Both the position numbers and the translations under genes were made by a program. From positions 1 to 38,353 of IMG/VR virus record IMGVR_UViG_3300031957_000326: a stretch of 38,353 nt of DNA. One strand, 5' to 3'. Under the pieces are notes generated by a model. It was not told the DNA's origin and searched no databases. It saw only the letters and a list, made by a program, of their open reading frames with translations. This document shows, in pieces, positions 1 through 6,925 of the stretch (within the stretch, counting starts at the first letter, position 1; the number at the start of each line of letters is the position of its first letter). Source of the stretch: a virus.

Positions 1-26
1 TATTAACAACAACAAAGGAGGACTAA

Positions 27-353
27 ATGCAAAGACTAAAACGACAAACATTCTCAGATGAACTACATAAACTTGTAGGCTCTAAGATATTCTCAGCAAA
101 GTTTACAAAGAAAGATGGCTCGGATAGAGTTATCAACTGTATGCTTGGTGTGAAGAAACATCTGAGAGGTGGAGAGAGAACGACAAAGAAAGAAGAGTTT
201 ATGATTGTCTTTGATACTATTAAGAAACAGTATCGTAATATCAATCTTAAGACTCTTGATTGGATTCGTTTCAATGGACAGATGTATACTGTTGAGCTAC
301 AATACAATAAGAATCAAATGAAACTTACACCAGTAGTAGGTCTTGATGAGTGA
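27..353 (+). CDS. Small protein resembling phage SH3-like beta-barrel proteins
   Basis: This 108-aa protein has a good Shine-Dalgarno (AAAGGAGG at 15-22) just before its ATG. The middle of the protein (KFTKKDGSDRVINCMLGVKK, residues about 26-45, then a Gly-rich turn and a block of beta-strand-like sequence YRNINLKTLDWIRF) resembles small phage proteins that databases call SH3 beta-barrel fold-containing. That resemblance is from memory and no function follows from it. The stop codon overlaps the next gene, whose ATG lies at 346, so the two are probably translated together. Its place at the head of the plus-strand module suggests an early gene. Upstream bases 1-26 are too few to show a promoter. 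Confidence 0.8.
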   Translation: MQRLKRQTFSDELHKLVGSKIFSAKFTKKDGSDRVINCMLGVKKHLRGGERTTKKEEFMIVFDTIKKQYRNINLKTLDWIRFNGQMYTVELQYNKNQMKLTPVVGLDE

Positions 354-516
354 GGGAAAGAAGAAGATAGCGACAGGCTGGGCATTGAGTATTGACTGGC
401 AATATGAAGACGGCACTTGGCACAACGAGTTGCTAACTGATTTGCCTAACTCAGTTGCCCAAACCGTTGATGATTTCATAACAGAATTAGAGGAGGACTA
501 CCTGAACAAAGCATGA
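346..516 (+). CDS. Small hypothetical protein, 56 aa
   Basis: An open frame of 56 codons starts at ATG 346, overlapping the last eight bases of the preceding gene, and ends at TGA 514-516. It encodes a Trp-rich, acidic protein beginning MSEGKKKIATGWALSIDW, with a helical acidic end (VDDFITELEEDYLNKA). The codon pattern and the overlap on both sides make it a likely real gene although it is short. I do not recognise a family. The body of the next gene is in a different frame, and ATG 513 overlaps this stop as ATGA, which looks like translational coupling. Confidence 0.65.
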   Translation: MSEGKKKIATGWALSIDWQYEDGTWHNELLTDLPNSVAQTVDDFITELEEDYLNKA

Positions 517-700
517 CACAGATGATACAATATTTGTTTGTTGGAATACAGAAGATGTTAGGCAACTAAGACCAGACTTAACAGACGCAGACTGCAGAAA
601 AGTTTTACATGCAGTCAAAGACAAACACGATGCTACTCTGGGTATATCATGGGATGTAATAGAAAGCATATCTTATGACATGTACCCAATACAAGTTTGA
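513..700 (+). pseudogene. Small conserved phage protein, start out of frame with its body
   Basis: The frame ending at TGA 698-700 encodes a recognisable small phage protein: DDTIFVCWNTEDV, RPDLTDADCRKVL, HDATLGISWDVIE. Similar 55-65 aa proteins are common in phages of many hosts. The frame is open back to a stop at 503-505 but contains no ATG, GTG or TTG at the N-terminal end. The only good start, ATG 513, overlaps the previous gene's TGA but is one base out of frame and would give an 18-aa peptide. Adding one base near 515 would give M-N-T-D-D-T-I-F-V-C-W, the expected beginning. I therefore read it as an intact family member with a one-base deletion, either real or an assembly error. An ATA start at 530 is a weaker alternative. 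Confidence 0.6.
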
Positions 701-751
701 TACGAACAAATGGTAAAACCCAAAGCTAGCTAGAGAGGTAGTGTTCGTATC
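699..751 (+). repeat. 10-bp perfect inverted repeat
   Basis: GATACGAACA at 699-708 is the exact reverse complement of TGTTCGTATC at 742-751, with 33 bases between. The first arm begins inside the stop codon of the preceding frame. The pair sits directly before a second hairpin (753-779), so an RNA crossing this gap would fold into two adjacent stems. There is no long ORF in the loop; ATGGTAAAACCC begins only a 7-codon frame. It could be an RNA processing site, an operator or part of a terminator. Confidence 0.6.
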
Positions 752-752
752 A

Positions 753-779
753 GGGAGCAGGTTAGTCGTTCCTGCTCCC
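753..779 (+). terminator. Strong hairpin before the replication module, possible terminator
   Basis: GGGAGCAGG (753-761) and CCTGCTCCC (771-779) form a perfect 9-bp, GC-rich stem with a 9-base loop. This stands out in AT-rich sequence. It follows the small early genes and precedes the promoter at 788-816, the right place to separate two transcription units. The 3' side reads ACTAATACTT rather than a T-run, so it is not a classic intrinsic terminator on the plus strand. It could be a weak terminator, an RNase III site or an mRNA 3' end stabiliser. Confidence 0.45.
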
Positions 780-787
780 ACTAATAC

Positions 788-816
788 TTGACAAAAAATA
801 AAAACTATGCTATAGG
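788..816 (+). promoter_or_regulatory. Sigma70-type promoter for the replication module
   Basis: A perfect -35 box TTGACA (788-793) is followed after exactly 17 bases by TATAGG (811-816), four of six matches to TATAAT. The spacer is AT-rich. Counting 5-7 bases from the -10 box puts the start at about 821-823, so the mRNA would begin 0-2 bases before the primase ATG at 823. No Shine-Dalgarno is visible upstream of that ATG, which fits a leaderless transcript read by host RNA polymerase. Confidence 0.75.
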
Positions 817-822
817 TTTTAC

Positions 823-1614
823 ATGAATTACGCAGATCAGATAGAAGTTATAAAAGATTTAGGGTTAGATGAAGGGCAGTCCATAAGAATGGATTGCCCT
901 TTTTGCATGCGTAATAATACCTTCTCAATTAGCAAGGAAGACTCAAAAGTATTATGGTACTGTTTCTCTGCATCTTGTGATGCCAAAGGTGCATACTACA
1001 CTGAGAAAACTATGCATGATATAGAACATTTTATCTATCAAGATAAGGATAAAGTAGATGTAGATTTTATCGTACCAAAAAATTTTATATCTCCCCACTC
1101 CAGCAATAGATGTCTCAGATACTTGATGAACAATAATTCATTTACAGCTTTCAATACTAATAAAGCAGATGTGAGGTTTGATCCTGCACTAGATCGTGTA
1201 GTATTTATGGTGCATGATGATGAAGACAAGATCATTGGAGGTGTGGGCAGATCTTTAAATTACAATGTGCTGCCAAAGTGGTATGTATATGGCAGTAAAA
1301 AATACCCATTCATTTGTGGTGGTGGAGATACTGCAGTGATAGTAGAGGATTGTGCATCAGCATGTGCAGTATCAGATAACTTTGCAGGACTAGCATTAAT
1401 GGGTACAAGTTTACCACAAGAATACACAACAGTAATAAAGAAAAGATTTAAGAATGTTATCGTAGCATTAGATAGAGATGCAACAACGAAAGCATTTGAC
1501 ATAGCAAGAGAAGTAGGTATGGTAGCACATACTAGAGTTGTCATGTTAGAAGATGATCTAAAGTATTTTAAACCAGAAGAGATAAAGGAAATGTTATGCA
1601 GGAACGACAATTAA
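823..1614 (+). CDS. DNA primase with N-terminal zinc finger and Toprim domain
   Basis: This 263-aa protein makes RNA primers for phage replication. An N-terminal zinc finger of the DnaG/T7 gp4 type is seen as C25-x2-C28 and C47-x4-C52, with an aromatic strand (VLWYCFSASCDAKG) between the pairs. A Toprim core follows: the acidic VIVEDCASA (E175/D176) and VIVALDRDA (D217, D219) that would bind metal. In T7, primase and helicase are one polypeptide; here the helicase is a separate gene overlapping by 19 bases, so the T7-like unit is split. There is no Shine-Dalgarno and the promoter start falls on the ATG, suggesting leaderless translation of this first gene of the module. Confidence 0.9.
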   Translation: MNYADQIEVIKDLGLDEGQSIRMDCPFCMRNNTFSISKEDSKVLWYCFSASCDAKGAYYTEKTMHDIEHFIYQDKDKVDVDFIVPKNFISPHSSNRCLRYLMNNNSFTAFNTNKADVRFDPALDRVVFMVHDDEDKIIGGVGRSLNYNVLPKWYVYGSKKYPFICGGGDTAVIVEDCASACAVSDNFAGLALMGTSLPQEYTTVIKKRFKNVIVALDRDATTKAFDIAREVGMVAHTRVVMLEDDLKYFKPEEIKEMLCRNDN

Positions 1615-2804
1615 TTAAGTTACTACTTAAAAAAAATTTTTACGAAAGAAACAAAGGCAAAGTATCTAAGACTACATTTACCAATGGGCTTGGTAACTTT
1701 TATTCTACAATAGAAAAAGCACACAAAGATTACGAAGAAGATCTTACAATAGATGAACTGATAGATTTACACACAGAAAAATATAATCCTGCATTGACAC
1801 GAGCTGCGAGATTAAACTTTGAAACTCTTGTACAAGAAATAAAAGATGAGCAAGAGCCAAATGAATCTGTTGCCACAGATATCATTGAAGCAGTATACAA
1901 AAGAAATCTTGCACACAAGGTGGCAGTTATAGCTACAGATATATTTAACGGGCAGGACAAATCGTTTAATGAAATCAAACAGTTACTAGATAATACGGAT
2001 GAAGATACAGATGAGCATGAATCAGTTACGGAGGATATACCAGAGTTATTAGAATCTTTAGATGTACAAACTAAGTTTGAATTTAATCTACCAAGTTTGC
2101 ATGAACAAGTTCCAGGCATTGGTCCAGGTAATTTAGTTATTGTTTTTGCAAGGCCAGAGTCAGGCAAGACTGCATTCTGGGTTAATCTTGTTGGTGGGCT
2201 AAAAGGATTTGCATCGCAAGGTGCAAAAGTGTGTGCGTTAATTAATGAGGAACCTGCAATCCGAACTCAGATGAGAGTAATTAATGCGCACACAGGTATG
2301 ACACGAGATGAGATTACCGATAATTTAGATTTAGCAAAAGAAAAATGGAAGGAGATAAAAGATAATGTTAAACTTATGGATACTGTTGATTGGACTATTG
2401 ATGACGTTGACAGTTTTTGCAGTAGCAACAAACCTGACATCCTCATTATTGATCAGTTAGATAAGGTAGGTGTGTCTGGCAACTTTACAAGAACAGATGA
2501 AAAACTTAGAGCAGTATATACTGGAGCAAGAGAGATAGCAAAACGACATGAGTGTTGTGTGATAGCAATATCACAAGCATCAGCAGACGCACATGGTAAG
2601 ACTAGAATATCTTTTGATATGATGGAGAACTCAAAGACTGGTAAAGCTGCAGAGGCAGATTTAATTATAGGCATTGGTAAGCATGGATCTTTAGATTCGC
2701 TTGATACTACTCGAGTTATGTGTATAAGTAAGAATAAGATATCAGGCTATCATGGAGAGATAACTTGTAATATCGAACCACAACTATCAAGGTATAGAGT
2801 ATGA
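1596..2804 (+). CDS. Replicative DnaB/gp4-like helicase
   Basis: This 402-aa protein is a RecA-fold hexameric helicase of the DnaB/T7 gp4 group. Residues 1-150 are helical and probably hold the primase-binding and linker region. The RecA core shows Walker A RPESGKT (186-192), the catalytic Glu region NEEP (217-220), Walker B ILIID (282-286) and the sensor strand VIAISQAS (322-329). It would unwind the fork ahead of Pol A using NTP. The ATG at 1596 lies in the end of the primase gene, with an AAGGA motif about five bases upstream. Its stop overlaps the polymerase start as ATGA, so primase, helicase and polymerase form one translationally coupled unit. Confidence 0.92.
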   Translation: MQERQLIKLLLKKNFYERNKGKVSKTTFTNGLGNFYSTIEKAHKDYEEDLTIDELIDLHTEKYNPALTRAARLNFETLVQEIKDEQEPNESVATDIIEAVYKRNLAHKVAVIATDIFNGQDKSFNEIKQLLDNTDEDTDEHESVTEDIPELLESLDVQTKFEFNLPSLHEQVPGIGPGNLVIVFARPESGKTAFWVNLVGGLKGFASQGAKVCALINEEPAIRTQMRVINAHTGMTRDEITDNLDLAKEKWKEIKDNVKLMDTVDWTIDDVDSFCSSNKPDILIIDQLDKVGVSGNFTRTDEKLRAVYTGAREIAKRHECCVIAISQASADAHGKTRISFDMMENSKTGKAAEADLIIGIGKHGSLDSLDTTRVMCISKNKISGYHGEITCNIEPQLSRYRV

Positions 2805-4864
2805 TTACAGTATTAGATGTAGAGACCAGCTTTCAAATCGTGGATGGCAAAGTAGATCCACTACCATTTAATCCTAACAATTGCCTAGTTAGTATTGGAG
2901 TTAATGATGAGTATTATTTTTTTAATCACAATCACGAGAGCTTTGATATACAATCTAATCACAAGGCAGTTCAAGATATACTAGATAAGACTACACTACT
3001 TGTTGGCCACAACATTAAGTTTGATTTAGTGTGGCTACTGGAGTCAGGATTCAAATACACTGGCAGATTGTACGACACCATGATAGGTGAGTATATATTA
3101 CTTCGTGGATTAAGAAAGCCACTATCACTAAAAGATATATGTAAACGCAGGAGCATATCTCAGAAGTCGGATGCAGTAGATGACTATATGAAACGCAAAA
3201 TATCATTTGAAGATATACCTGTGAGTATTATTGAAGAGTATGGTAGGCAAGATGTTAGATCTACAAGAGCTTTGTTTGATGCACAGATGGTAGATTTTAA
3301 GAAAGAAGGTAACAAACCCTTACTTAAATCAGCCAAAATGATGAATGAATTTCTGCCAGTGCTTGCAGATATGGAAATAAATGGCATAAACATTGACCTA
3401 AATGCATTGAATGCTGTGGAGCAAGAGTTTAAAGAAGAGTTTGGCAGACTGGCACAGGAAATAAAAAAGATTATAAGAGAGAAGATGGGAGATACACCTA
3501 TCAATCCTGCTAGCACAGAGCAATTATCTTGGCTGATCTACTCTAGAAAAGTTATAGATAAAAAAAAGTGGGCAGAGACATTTAACATAGGCATAGATAA
3601 ATTTACCAAGAGAAAGAAACGCAGACCCACACTATCAAAGTCTAAGTTTAGAGATTTAGTAGCATTAAACACAAAAACAATTAAGCAGACATTAGCAGCA
3701 CAGTGCAGTCACTGTGAAGGTAAAGGTTTAATTAGAAGATTTAAAGTTAATGGAGAACCATTTAAGAATCTTACAAAGTGCCCTCATTGCAACGGAGAAG
3801 GAGTAATTTATTTACAGCTTAACAGAACTGCAGGTTTTAATCAGATGCCTGTTGGTGTGTCAGAGGTAGCAGAGGGTGGCTTTAAAACAGACAGAGATAC
3901 ACTGAAGAAGTTATCTATGAGGGCGCAAGGAGATATGAAAGAGTTTGTTGATTTAATTATCAGATACAATGCCATAGATACATATCTAAATACATTTGTA
4001 AATGGCATAAGAGATCATGTAAATGAGGATAGCGTATTGCATCCTAAGTTTATGCAGTGTGTTACAGCTACAGCAAGACTATCAAGTCGTGATCCCAACT
4101 TTCAGAACCAACCAAGAGGTAATACTTTTCCTATTCGTAAAGTTATATCTTCCAGGTTTAAGGGTGGTAAAATTATGGAGATAGATTTTTCACAATTAGA
4201 ATTTAGGACTGCTGTATTCTTAGCACAGGATAAGCAGGGCATGAAAGATATAGATGATGGTGTAGATGTACATCAGTTTACCGCAGATACTATTGGAGTG
4301 AGTAGGCAAGATGCAAAAGCACATACATTCAAACCTTTGTATGGTGGCATGTCAGGTAGTGATAGTGAGAAAAGATACTACAAAGCATTTCTTGAGAAGT
4401 ACAAAGACATAGCAAAGTGGCATGAGACTTTACAAAGTACAGCTATAGAGTTTAAGAAAGTAAAGCTACCATCAGGTCGTGAGTATTCATTTCCGTATGC
4501 ACAAAGACAGGCATGGGGTGGCTCTAGTTATTCCACACAGATAAAGAACTATCCAGTTCAAGGTTTTGCAACTGCTGATATAGTACCCATAGCATGTATC
4601 AATGCTTACAAAATGATGAGAGATAAGGGTGTAAAAAGTTTATTAATAAATACTGTGCACGATTCCATAGTTGTAGATGCGCACCCAAATGAGATAGAAT
4701 TAATGACGGATCTACTAGACAAAGCAACTAGAAATGTTATTGATTCTTTGTATGACTTTTATAAAGTTGAGTTCAATGTACCACTTGACACGGAGCTGAA
4801 GATAGGCGATAATTGGTTAGAAATGAATGAAGTTTCCTTAAAAAAAGAAAGGGTGGTAATGTGA
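2801..4864 (+). CDS. polA-like: Family-A DNA polymerase with DnaJ-type zinc insertion
   Basis: This 687-aa replicative polymerase has a 3'-5' exonuclease domain: Exo I DVE (D6, E8), Exo II HNIKFD (N71, D75) and Exo III Y147-x3-D151. The polymerase domain shows motif A IDFSQLEFR (D462), motif B RQDAKAHTFKPLYG (R502, K506, F510, Y514) and motif C VHDS (D621). Between them, residues 302-334 hold two CxxCxGxG repeats (C302, C305; C327, C330), the zinc-centre signature of DnaJ. A polymerase with this partial DnaJ domain is the known hallmark of HMO-2011-type marine phages. Motif B has Phe at the position of E. coli Pol I F762. Motif C has Ser where many relatives have Glu. It starts as ATGA overlapping the helicase stop. 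Confidence 0.95.
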   Translation: MITVLDVETSFQIVDGKVDPLPFNPNNCLVSIGVNDEYYFFNHNHESFDIQSNHKAVQDILDKTTLLVGHNIKFDLVWLLESGFKYTGRLYDTMIGEYILLRGLRKPLSLKDICKRRSISQKSDAVDDYMKRKISFEDIPVSIIEEYGRQDVRSTRALFDAQMVDFKKEGNKPLLKSAKMMNEFLPVLADMEINGINIDLNALNAVEQEFKEEFGRLAQEIKKIIREKMGDTPINPASTEQLSWLIYSRKVIDKKKWAETFNIGIDKFTKRKKRRPTLSKSKFRDLVALNTKTIKQTLAAQCSHCEGKGLIRRFKVNGEPFKNLTKCPHCNGEGVIYLQLNRTAGFNQMPVGVSEVAEGGFKTDRDTLKKLSMRAQGDMKEFVDLIIRYNAIDTYLNTFVNGIRDHVNEDSVLHPKFMQCVTATARLSSRDPNFQNQPRGNTFPIRKVISSRFKGGKIMEIDFSQLEFRTAVFLAQDKQGMKDIDDGVDVHQFTADTIGVSRQDAKAHTFKPLYGGMSGSDSEKRYYKAFLEKYKDIAKWHETLQSTAIEFKKVKLPSGREYSFPYAQRQAWGGSSYSTQIKNYPVQGFATADIVPIACINAYKMMRDKGVKSLLINTVHDSIVVDAHPNEIELMTDLLDKATRNVIDSLYDFYKVEFNVPLDTELKIGDNWLEMNEVSLKKERVVM

Positions 4865-4944
4865 ATTTATTTGAATTTTGGTTTAATTTAGCTATGGCTG
4901 GCGTAATACTTTATATAATAATATTAGGTCATATTATCTATTGA
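4861..4944 (+). CDS. Possible 27-aa membrane peptide
   Basis: A GTG at 4861 overlaps the last bases of the polymerase gene and opens 27 codons ending at TGA 4942-4944. The peptide begins MNLFEFWFNLAMAG and continues as an almost wholly hydrophobic stretch (VILYIIILGHIIY), which would make one transmembrane helix. The purine-rich GAAAGGGTGG upstream could be a ribosome site. Such short sequences can be open by chance in AT-rich DNA, so the evidence is only the overlap and the hydrophobic bias. No function is proposed. Confidence 0.35.
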   Translation: MNLFEFWFNLAMAGVILYIIILGHIIY

Positions 4945-4969
4945 CAAATGTAACAAAATGTGATAGTAA
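4941..4969 (+). promoter_or_regulatory. Possible sigma70 promoter after the polymerase gene
   Basis: TTGACA (4941-4946) is followed after 17 bases by TAGTAA (4964-4969), a partial -10 match. A start about seven bases downstream (about 4976) would exclude the strong AAGGAGG at 4968-4974 and leave a leader of only about three bases before ATG 4979. Either the promoter makes a nearly leaderless mRNA or it is fortuitous and the gene is read from the upstream transcript. The perfect -35 and exact spacing argue for listing it. Confidence 0.35.
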
Positions 4970-4978
4970 GGAGGTAGT

Positions 4979-5179
4979 ATGTCACAAATCTTAAAAGCAT
5001 TAGTAGATCGTTATAACTCTCAGATATCTGAGGCAAAGGCAACGCTTGAAATTTACTTAAATAATTCTGTTGGTATTGGAGAACATCCCCAACACATTGA
5101 TGAAGTAGATAAACAAGTACAAAAGATAGCGTCCGCCAGAGATAACCTTATGGCGATTGAAGAGATAAAAGATATATAA
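4979..5179 (+). CDS. Small hypothetical protein, 66 aa
   Basis: This short protein is preceded by an ideal Shine-Dalgarno (AAGGAGG, 4968-4974). It is predicted to be mostly helical: an N-terminal helix ILKALVDRYNSQISEAKATL, a short Gly/Pro loop (VGIGEHPQH) and a second helix VDKQVQKIASARDNLMAIEE. The charge pattern suggests a helical hairpin or dimer. It lies between polymerase and the possible ssDNA-binding protein, so a replication accessory role is possible but not shown. I do not recognise a named family. Confidence 0.75.
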   Translation: MSQILKALVDRYNSQISEAKATLEIYLNNSVGIGEHPQHIDEVDKQVQKIASARDNLMAIEEIKDI

Positions 5180-5198
5180 TTAACAATAAGGAGGTCGC

Positions 5199-6035
5199 AT
5201 GACTAATAATGAAATATCAAATATAGATGGTCTGTCACAAGAACAGATTATGTCTATGATTGGACAAGAGAAATCTTCTACTGGTAACTTCTTACCGAAG
5301 TTAGCCATAAATAGATTTCCAGAAAATGATGATGGGGCAGAGGTACCAGTGGGATCATACGGTGTTTACGTTCCTGAATTAGATAGCATGGCTTACGGAA
5401 AGCCTGTTACATTTAGACCATTCATGAATGCATATCAGTACATGAAGTACGATGCAGAGAAGAATGAGTATAGCAACAGAAGTATAATCTTTAAGTCTTG
5501 GAAAGATGAGGCCATAGATATACAAGGTGGTATACGCTGTGGCAAAATACCTGCAAAGGAACTGGCTAATCTTTCTGATGAAGAAAGAATGAAACAGAAA
5601 GCAATAAAGTGCTATCGTTTAGTTTATGGTCTAGTTTCTTTTAAAGGTAGCCTTCCAGGTGGAGCTGATGCAGAGGTAACTAACTTGCCTGTACTATGGA
5701 AAGTAACAGGTAGTAACTTTAAACCTGTTGGAGAGGCAATAGAAAGTCTTAGACGCAGAGGTAAGGTGATGTTTAATCATACGCTTACACTTAAAAGTAA
5801 AAAGAAAAAGGCTGGAAGTAATGTATTCTATGTGTCTGATATAAGTGTAGACTCAGATGAAGTACAGTTTTCTGATAAAGAAAAAGAAATTCTTCTTGCT
5901 TTCCAAGACACTATCAACACAGAAAATGAGGAGATAGTAGAACTTTGGAGACAAGCCAAGAAAGCTGAACCTGTATCCGTACAGGCGGTAGAGGCAGAGT
6001 TTGATGATGATCCTATTGAAGTATTGTCGTCATGA
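5199..6035 (+). CDS. Possible single-stranded DNA-binding protein
   Basis: This 278-aa protein has AAGGAGG upstream (5190-5196). Its middle is rich in beta-type and aromatic sequence (VPVGSYGVYVPELD, VTFRPFMNAYQYM, KCYRLVYGLVSFKG). It ends in an acidic tail (EAEFDDDPIEVLSS), a feature of many ssDNA-binding proteins that dock on replication partners. A basic segment (SLRRRGKV, LKSKKKKAG) could contact DNA. It sits between polymerase and exonuclease, overlapping the exonuclease start by four bases (ATGA). SSB is inferred from tail and context, not from a recognised OB-fold motif; another recombination or replication accessory is possible. Confidence 0.5.
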   Translation: MTNNEISNIDGLSQEQIMSMIGQEKSSTGNFLPKLAINRFPENDDGAEVPVGSYGVYVPELDSMAYGKPVTFRPFMNAYQYMKYDAEKNEYSNRSIIFKSWKDEAIDIQGGIRCGKIPAKELANLSDEERMKQKAIKCYRLVYGLVSFKGSLPGGADAEVTNLPVLWKVTGSNFKPVGEAIESLRRRGKVMFNHTLTLKSKKKKAGSNVFYVSDISVDSDEVQFSDKEKEILLAFQDTINTENEEIVELWRQAKKAEPVSVQAVEAEFDDDPIEVLSS

Positions 6036-6925
6036 GTTCGGACATCCTAGAAAAAGTTAGGGTGTTTTTGGAGGCTGCTAATAAAGATGCAGTCGAGGTA
6101 TCCGATGACTTGATCACTCAGTTTGGTAACGCTTGCATGGAATCATTCCGCAAGCAATTCACTGACCAAAGAAATAAAGAGTTTGGTCTTAGAGCATCAA
6201 GCATCGGTAGACCTTTATGCCAATTGCAGATGGAAAAGAAAGGCATTAAAGGTGAGTCGCAACCATATAATGTTAAGATGAGAAATCTATTTGGAGATCT
6301 TATAGAGCAAGCGGCAATGATTATTATGAAAGCATCTGGTGTAGAAATACAATCAGAGCAAACAAAGACTGAATACAAACTTGACGATGTTACTGTAAAT
6401 GGTACTCTTGATGTGGAGATTGAGGATAAGGTATGGGATATTAAAAGCGCATCACCATGGTCATTCACTAATAAGTTTGGAGAGAATGGTGGCTTTCATG
6501 CAGTAGCAAGTGATGACTTGTTTGGATATCTAGCACAAGGATATATGTATGCAGAAGCTAGACAAAAACCATTTGGCGGATGGATAGCTATCAATAAATC
6601 AACTGGAGAATGGGCACTAACTGAGGCCCCTTTAGCTGATGATGAATACAAAGAACATGCATTGAGTACTATTGATAATAATATTAGAGCTATAAATTTA
6701 GATAAGAAATTTAAAAGATGTTTCAAAGCCGAAGACGAATACTTTAGAAAACAAAAGACAGGTAATAAAGTATTAGGAACGGCATGCAGTTTCTGCCCTT
6801 ACAAGTTTCCTTGTTGGGGAGAAAACTTGCAGCTGCTACCACAACAGCAGTCGCAAGGTAAAAACCCCAAGTGGGTTTGGTATACTGAAGTCAATAATCC
6901 TAGGGTAGAGGACGATGGCTACTAG
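6032..6925 (+). CDS. Cas4/RecB-like PD-(D/E)XK exonuclease, probable Fe-S protein
   Basis: This 297-aa protein carries PD-(D/E)XK nuclease motifs: GDLIEQ (89-94), GTLDVEI with D127, DIK with D136 and K138, and the QGYMYAEA motif with Q169. It also has one N-terminal Cys in GRPLC (C63) and three C-terminal Cys in ACSFCPYKFPCW (C252, C255, C261). One Cys before and three after the nuclease core is the 4Fe-4S pattern of Cas4 and AddB-type nucleases. It would degrade DNA ends, perhaps breaking down host DNA or supporting recombination, as T7 gp6 does in an equivalent place. It begins inside the last bases of the upstream gene and overlaps the endonuclease start by 11 bases. No other CRISPR gene is present. 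Confidence 0.82.
   Translation: MSSDILEKVRVFLEAANKDAVEVSDDLITQFGNACMESFRKQFTDQRNKEFGLRASSIGRPLCQLQMEKKGIKGESQPYNVKMRNLFGDLIEQAAMIIMKASGVEIQSEQTKTEYKLDDVTVNGTLDVEIEDKVWDIKSASPWSFTNKFGENGGFHAVASDDLFGYLAQGYMYAEARQKPFGGWIAINKSTGEWALTEAPLADDEYKEHALSTIDNNIRAINLDKKFKRCFKAEDEYFRKQKTGNKVLGTACSFCPYKFPCWGENLQLLPQQQSQGKNPKWVWYTEVNNPRVEDDGY

Noticed and set aside
699-780. tRNA-like fold in the gap before the primase promoter
   Set aside because: The stems do not fit the cloverleaf: the 9-base loop lacks TTCRA, and there is no acceptor pairing or CCA-type end.
3704-3802. A separate DnaJ chaperone gene
   Set aside because: The zinc repeats are inside the uninterrupted polymerase frame and there is no J domain with HPD.
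6032-6925. Cas4-like gene as part of a CRISPR-Cas system
   Set aside because: No Cas1, Cas2 or effector gene and no array lie nearby; position matches a replication/recombination exonuclease.
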